DNA of 64,000 bases from Fagopyrum homotropicum (Eukaryota; Streptophyta; Magnoliopsida; Caryophyllales; Polygonaceae): contig BSWB01000006.1 in NCBI GenBank assembly GCA_033239125.1, positions 31,612,001-31,676,000 of the forward strand, written 5' to 3'. A model generated the notes under the pieces. That model did no database searches. It had not been told where the DNA came from and saw only the letters and a program-made list of their open reading frames with translations. The position numbers and the translations under genes were made by a program. Of the stretch, positions 60,063-64,000 are shown in pieces. How positions within the stretch are numbered: position 1 is the first letter of the stretch; each line of letters opens with the position of its first letter.

Positions 60063-62601
60063 GAGAAACCCTAAGGGACAAATTATGGCAATAACGACAC
60101 GAAGTGGATTGAAAACTGCAGATCCAGTACCTCGGTCGATCCCCGACCCGACGAACACTTCGGTCGAGGTGCCAACCGAGGTGGAGCCCCAGAAAGCGAA
60201 GGATAAATATGAAGTTTATGTTCCACCTCCTGCATATAAACCACCACTTCCATTCCCTCAGTCAAGGGCTAGAGCACATCTAGACAAGCACTTTGGTAAG
60301 TTTCTAGACCTAATGAATAAACTACACATTAACATCCCTTTCCTTGATGTCATTCTAGGGATGTCCGCCTATGGGAAGGTCTTGAAAGAGATTCTATCAA
60401 GGAAGAAGAAGCTGGAAGATTTTGGGGAATTGAGGATGACATCTAAGTCTTCGGAGCTCATTCAAATCATGAAGGAGAAGATGTCACTCAAATTAAGAGA
60501 TCCTGGTTCATTTTGCATTCCCATTCAAGTTGGGGATGTAACTTATGAGGCTTTATGTGATCTAGGAGCCAGCGTGAGTATCATCCCACTGGAGCTATGT
60601 GAGAGAATCGGACTTGGAGAGCTCAAGCCGGTGAAGATAAGGCTATACATGGCGGATCGCTCCATTACCCATCCCGTGGGCATTTTGGAAGACGTTCCCG
60701 TCAAGTTAGGTAATTTCTACTTACCGATAGATTTTGTTGTACTTGACATACCCGCAGAGTATCCCGTTCCTATCATTCTTGGGAGACCATTTCTAGCAAC
60801 TTCGGGTTACAATGTGGATTGTAAGAACGCCAAGTTGAAATTCAACATTGGCGGTGATCAAGTAGAGTTTGCATTGCTTGCTGCAATGAAAGGAGAGCCG
60901 CTGGAGGATGACATCTTCAACATCTATGATGAAGAAGAATCAAGAGAATTGGTGAGCTCTATCCTTATTAATGACCCTCTTGAAAGAGTTCTTAGTTTTA
61001 GTTTAATGGAGGAAGGTATAGATATTTCTTGTGATCCAGATATACGGAGCTTAAAGGCATTGGAAGCAAATCCAGGAGCTAAGATTGAGAAACTAATCAA
61101 GGAAAAGAAGAGCAATTTAGATTTTGGTCCCAGTTCCAGTACCTCGACTGAGGCACTTCTTGGACCAAACGAGGTGTTCTTATCTGGAGAACATCTCGGT
61201 CACCCACCTCGGAACCTGACCGAGATGTTGTCAACTGAGGACAAGAAACTTCCTGACTCGTTTTCTGAGAGTCACTTGCAGTTGGTGGATCACTGGCTCC
61301 GCCAAATGTCTGATGGTAAAGAGCCTTGGTATGCTGATATTGTCAATTACCTTGTTTGCCAAAAAATATCACCCGGATTGACGTACGCTCAAAGGAAGAA
61401 GTTCTTCAAGGATGTACGTCACTACTACTGGAATGAACCTCTACTGTTTAAGAGAGGTCCGGATGGGATGCTTCGACGATGCATTCCGGAGGATGAAGTT
61501 GCTAGTGTGATACGGCATTGCCACTCGCTTCCATGTGGAGGATATACTAGCGCTCACAAGACATGCGCTAAGGTACTACGTTCTGGTTTCTTTTGGCATA
61601 CATTGTTTAAGGATGTGTAAACGTTTGTTGTTTCTTGTGATGCATGCCAAAGAACAGGGAACTTGTCTAAAAGGAACGAGATGCCACTCAATAATATTAA
61701 GGAGGTTGAGATTTTTTATGTATGGGGAGTTGATTTCATGGGACCTTTCCCATCATTTGCGGGGAACCTCTATATTCTCCTAGTTGTTGACTATGTCTCT
61801 AGATGGGTGGAAGCCATTGCCTCCCCCATCAATGACGCCATGGTGGTTGTGAAGTTCTTCAACTGGACTATCTTTCCGCATTTTGGGACACCACGCATCA
61901 TCATCAGCGATGGAGAGACACATTTCATCAACCGGAAGTTCAAAGAACTTCTATCAAAGTATGGGGTAACCCATAAGGTAGCAATCCTTTATCACCCTCG
62001 AACTAGTGGGCAGGTCGAGATCTAGAATAGAGAAATCAAGGCAATTTCGGAAAAGACCGTCTCTAGGACGAGGAAGGATTGGTCCATGAAGTTAGACGAC
62101 GCTCTTTGGGCTTACAGAACCGCATTCAAGACTTCCATTGGTACCACCCCTTACAATTTGGTATATGGGAAGTCTTGTCATCTACCCGTTGAGATGGAGC
62201 ACAAGGTATATTGGGCAATCAAGTAGTTGAATTTCGACATCAAGGATGCTGGAGAGAAGAGATTATTAGACATCAATTAGCTGGAGGAGTTGCGCTTAAA
62301 AGCTTATGAGAATGCCAAGATCTACAAGGAAAGAACAAAGAGATGGCATGACAAGCATATCATTCCGAAGGAGTTCAAAGAAAGAGATCTAGTTCTACTC
62401 TTCAACTCGCGCCTCCGCCTCTTTCCACGTAAGTTAAAATCTAGATGGACAGGACCTTACATTGTGAAAAATGTTTTTCCCTATGATGCAGTTGAGATAT
62501 GGGGCAAAACAAGTGGAAGCTTTAAGGTCAACGGTCATAGGCTAAAGAAGTACCGACCGGAAGTCCAGGATGAGGAGATTGCACCGCTATACCTTGTCTA
62601 A
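60063..62601 (+). pseudogene. E2 protease-integrase frame lacking RT and RNase H
   Basis: After a frameshift near 60065 the frame reads MAITTRSG, a protease with CDLGASVSIIP and IILGRPFL, and a linker ending NLTEMLSTEDKKLPDSF. It then goes directly into the pre-integrase segment DGKEPWYADIVNYLVCQ, the HHCC finger and integrase (WGVDFMGPFPS, IISDGETHF, SGQVEI), ending with WTGPYIVKN and a stop at 62599-62601. In E1 about 1.45 kb of RT/RNase H lies between the matching points; here the two sides are joined in the same frame. In-frame stops at 61618, about 62023, 62224 and 62278 disable integrase. Confidence 0.9.
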
Positions 62602-63407
62602 AAATGATGTACGGTCCAGCTAGCGACCTTAAATCAAGCGCTTCTTGGGAGGCAACCCAAAGTATTTCTTTCTTTTCCCTTTTTTAGCTTAGTTTTAGAT
62701 AATTTGCTTTGCTTTGTTTTTGGCGTCTTCTATACAGAAACCATGTACTTTCTAAGGAAGGATTATAGCTCAGGAGTTACACTGGAAGGACAGAAGTTCG
62801 AGAAATTGAGAAGACGGAGTTTGATTGAGACTAATCTCGGTTGTTGTCACAACACCTCGACTGAGATGTTCTTGGGGCAACCGAGACGACTAGGTCTGAC
62901 ATCCAGTCAGACACCTCGGTCCGGTTGGGACCACCTCGACCGAGATGAAATCAAATTCAGCGAGGGGTATAAAAGGCGAAACGGTTTTCTCTCTCTCATT
63001 TTCCCTCTCACATTCAACCTCGACTGCGGCGGCCTAAATCCCTCAACTCCTCAAATCTTGCTCGTTTCTCGCGATTTTTGGTTCGATTGCACCAGAGGAA
63101 GCAAGAGGATGGGATTTCAAGCACCAAATAGTGAGAAAAACGCTCCGAATCTGCAGAAGCTAGATATTTTGTCCAAAAACCCTAACTCTCTTTCCTTTAC
63201 TGATTTAGGACAAATTTGGCCCTAGTTGCCACAGTTTCTTGTTGAAAAGGATATAAGTACCCCATAGGAAGCAATTGGTAGTGATTTGGGGGAAAATAAC
63301 TTGCAAATTAGAGAGTTCGATCGAACAACCCTTCGCCTCAGTCCAGTCAGCTGTGTCTCGGCCGAGGTGATTGTCAGAGCAACCGAGGTGTTCATCTGTC
63401 AGAATCA
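62602..63407 (+). other. E2 post-pol spacer
   Basis: Contains the conserved GCGCTTCTTGGGAGGCAACC motif (62638-62657) and palindrome words (for example ACCTCGACCGAGAT 62932-62945 and CTCGGCCGAG 63357-63366). The 173-codon frame at 62704-63225 overlaps spacer sequence equivalent to non-coding E1 DNA and is not taken as a gene. Confidence 0.7.
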
Positions 63408-64000
63408 TGAGCAGTAGATCCGATCGTCAGCTGGTCTTGGGAAATAGACCCAGTAGTTCCTCTCCTTCTTCTGCATCTCATCCTACTATACCGGTGATCA
63501 ATTAGTGTCACCAGGCTGACTTTGATAGGATTTGTGGGCGTCCCATTATTCCCCCGTGATTTCTGGATGTAGCTGCCTTCGAGTGCCTCCACGTGACGGA
63601 GGACTTTAGGAAGATGATCTCCATGGTGGGACTGGAGGAGTTCATGGAGATCCGAGCATCGGCCTACTTAGAGCCGACTATGGAGTTTGTGAGTTTTGTC
63701 ATTCACGTGTCAGAACGCAACAGCATCAAGTACCGGTTGTTGAACGGAACTACATAGTACCGATGGACCAGTTCAGAGAGATCTTCGGCTTCCCAACCCC
63801 CACCGTTACTGATTTTCCTTCCCGAGCCGTAGCTCGATATTTCTGGGGCGAGATTGCCCATGCAGTGGAGTATAGTGATAGATGGAGATCTGGAGACTCC
63901 AAAGAGCGCATCATCTTCCATTTAGCCTTCCGTCTAGCTCACAAGATATTTAGCTAGACACTTTTGGCGCGTACTAAGACGCCCAGAAGATCAGACATGG
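63408..64000 (+). pseudogene. E2 third ORF, decayed and cut by the window end
   Basis: From an ATG at about 63408 (MSSRSDRQLVLGNRPSSSSP) the frame has stops at about 63502 and 63558 and a frame change before 63763. After that, MDQFREIFGFPTPTVTDFPS, FWGEIAHAVEYSDRWRSGDS and FHLAFRLAHKIFS align with SIREFGTIFGFHETF, FWEEVAIIYASEDRW and YHLALKIAHRVLS of E1 ORF3. Confidence 0.8.

Larger units (their letters stand above)
56710..64000 (+). mobile_element. second Athila-type retrotransposon (E2), degenerate, runs off the window
   Basis: 5' LTR, primer site, gag, protease, integrase, post-pol spacer and the start of ORF3 are all collinear with E1. The RT/RNase H region is absent. Several stops and frameshifts break the frames, so this copy is older than E1. 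The LTR follows the tandem-duplication unit at 56702. If GCATG (56705-56709) is the target duplication, it should recur beyond the window after the 3' LTR. Confidence 0.9.

Noticed and set aside
62704..63225. 173-codon frame after E2 pol
   Set aside because: It corresponds to non-coding spacer in E1 and contains the palindrome words.

Overview
The window is nuclear DNA of a flowering plant, almost certainly a eudicot. It has AT-rich intergenic DNA, intron-bearing genes with GT..AG junctions, plant-only gene families (DUF630/DUF632, TPK potassium channels), and mainly plant retroelements (Athila-type Ty3/gypsy, plant LINEs with a C-terminal RNase H, Ac-like hAT, Helitron). I cannot name the species. 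Most of the 64 kb is transposable element sequence; only three host genes look intact, all on the minus strand.

Host genes. (1) 8388-12168: a ten-exon protein disulfide isomerase, 498 aa, with two CGHC thioredoxin domains and an HEEL C-terminus. (2) 23507-25441: a three-exon DUF630/DUF632 protein, 593 aa, with an MGC N-terminus. (3) 49257-50443: a two-exon two-pore K+ channel, 365 aa, with a 14-3-3 motif, two pore loops (the second reads GYGY instead of GYGD) and one EF-hand.

Layout. 1-3849: 3' part of a LINE with an open ORF and a poly-A tail. 3994-8136: a 4.1-kb Ac-like hAT element with an 8-bp target duplication (one mismatch). It carries a broken bHLH gene copy, a minisatellite, a tRNA-like sequence and a reverse-transcriptase relic. 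12.5-15.5 kb: AT-rich DNA with one MITE-like inverted repeat. 15480-20329: a probable non-autonomous Helitron with gene fragments, one resembling fibrillin/PAP. 22209-22639: a hAT MITE with a perfect 8-bp target duplication. 25.4-27.0 kb: minisatellite and TA repeats. 27017-28296: a reversed, truncated LTR.

28412-41703 is a complete 13.3-kb Athila-type retrotransposon (E1), with 1770-bp LTRs, GGAGG target duplications, a tRNA-Asp-type primer site, gag-pro-RT-RH-int in one frame (two amber codons) and a 523-aa third ORF. It sits in the endonuclease region of a decayed LINE (28297-28411 plus 41709-45056). A second LINE relic lies at 46.5-48.3 kb (minus). TA-flanked inverted-repeat elements lie on both sides of the channel gene. 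53.1-56.7 kb is a tandemly duplicated retroelement relic whose second copy is split by a 1709-bp solo LTR with AAACA duplications. From 56710 to the window end is a second, older Athila-type element (E2). It has lost its whole RT/RNase H region in frame and has several stops and frameshifts.

The most unusual signal is shared by E1 and E2. Each carries many copies of its own short palindrome (E1: CCACGGCCGTGG type; E2: ACCTCGRCCGAGGT type) at corresponding places: upstream and downstream of the LTR TATA box, in the protease-RT linker, and in the spacer before ORF3. The positions correspond while the words differ, which suggests an element-specific recognition site. That reading is inference.
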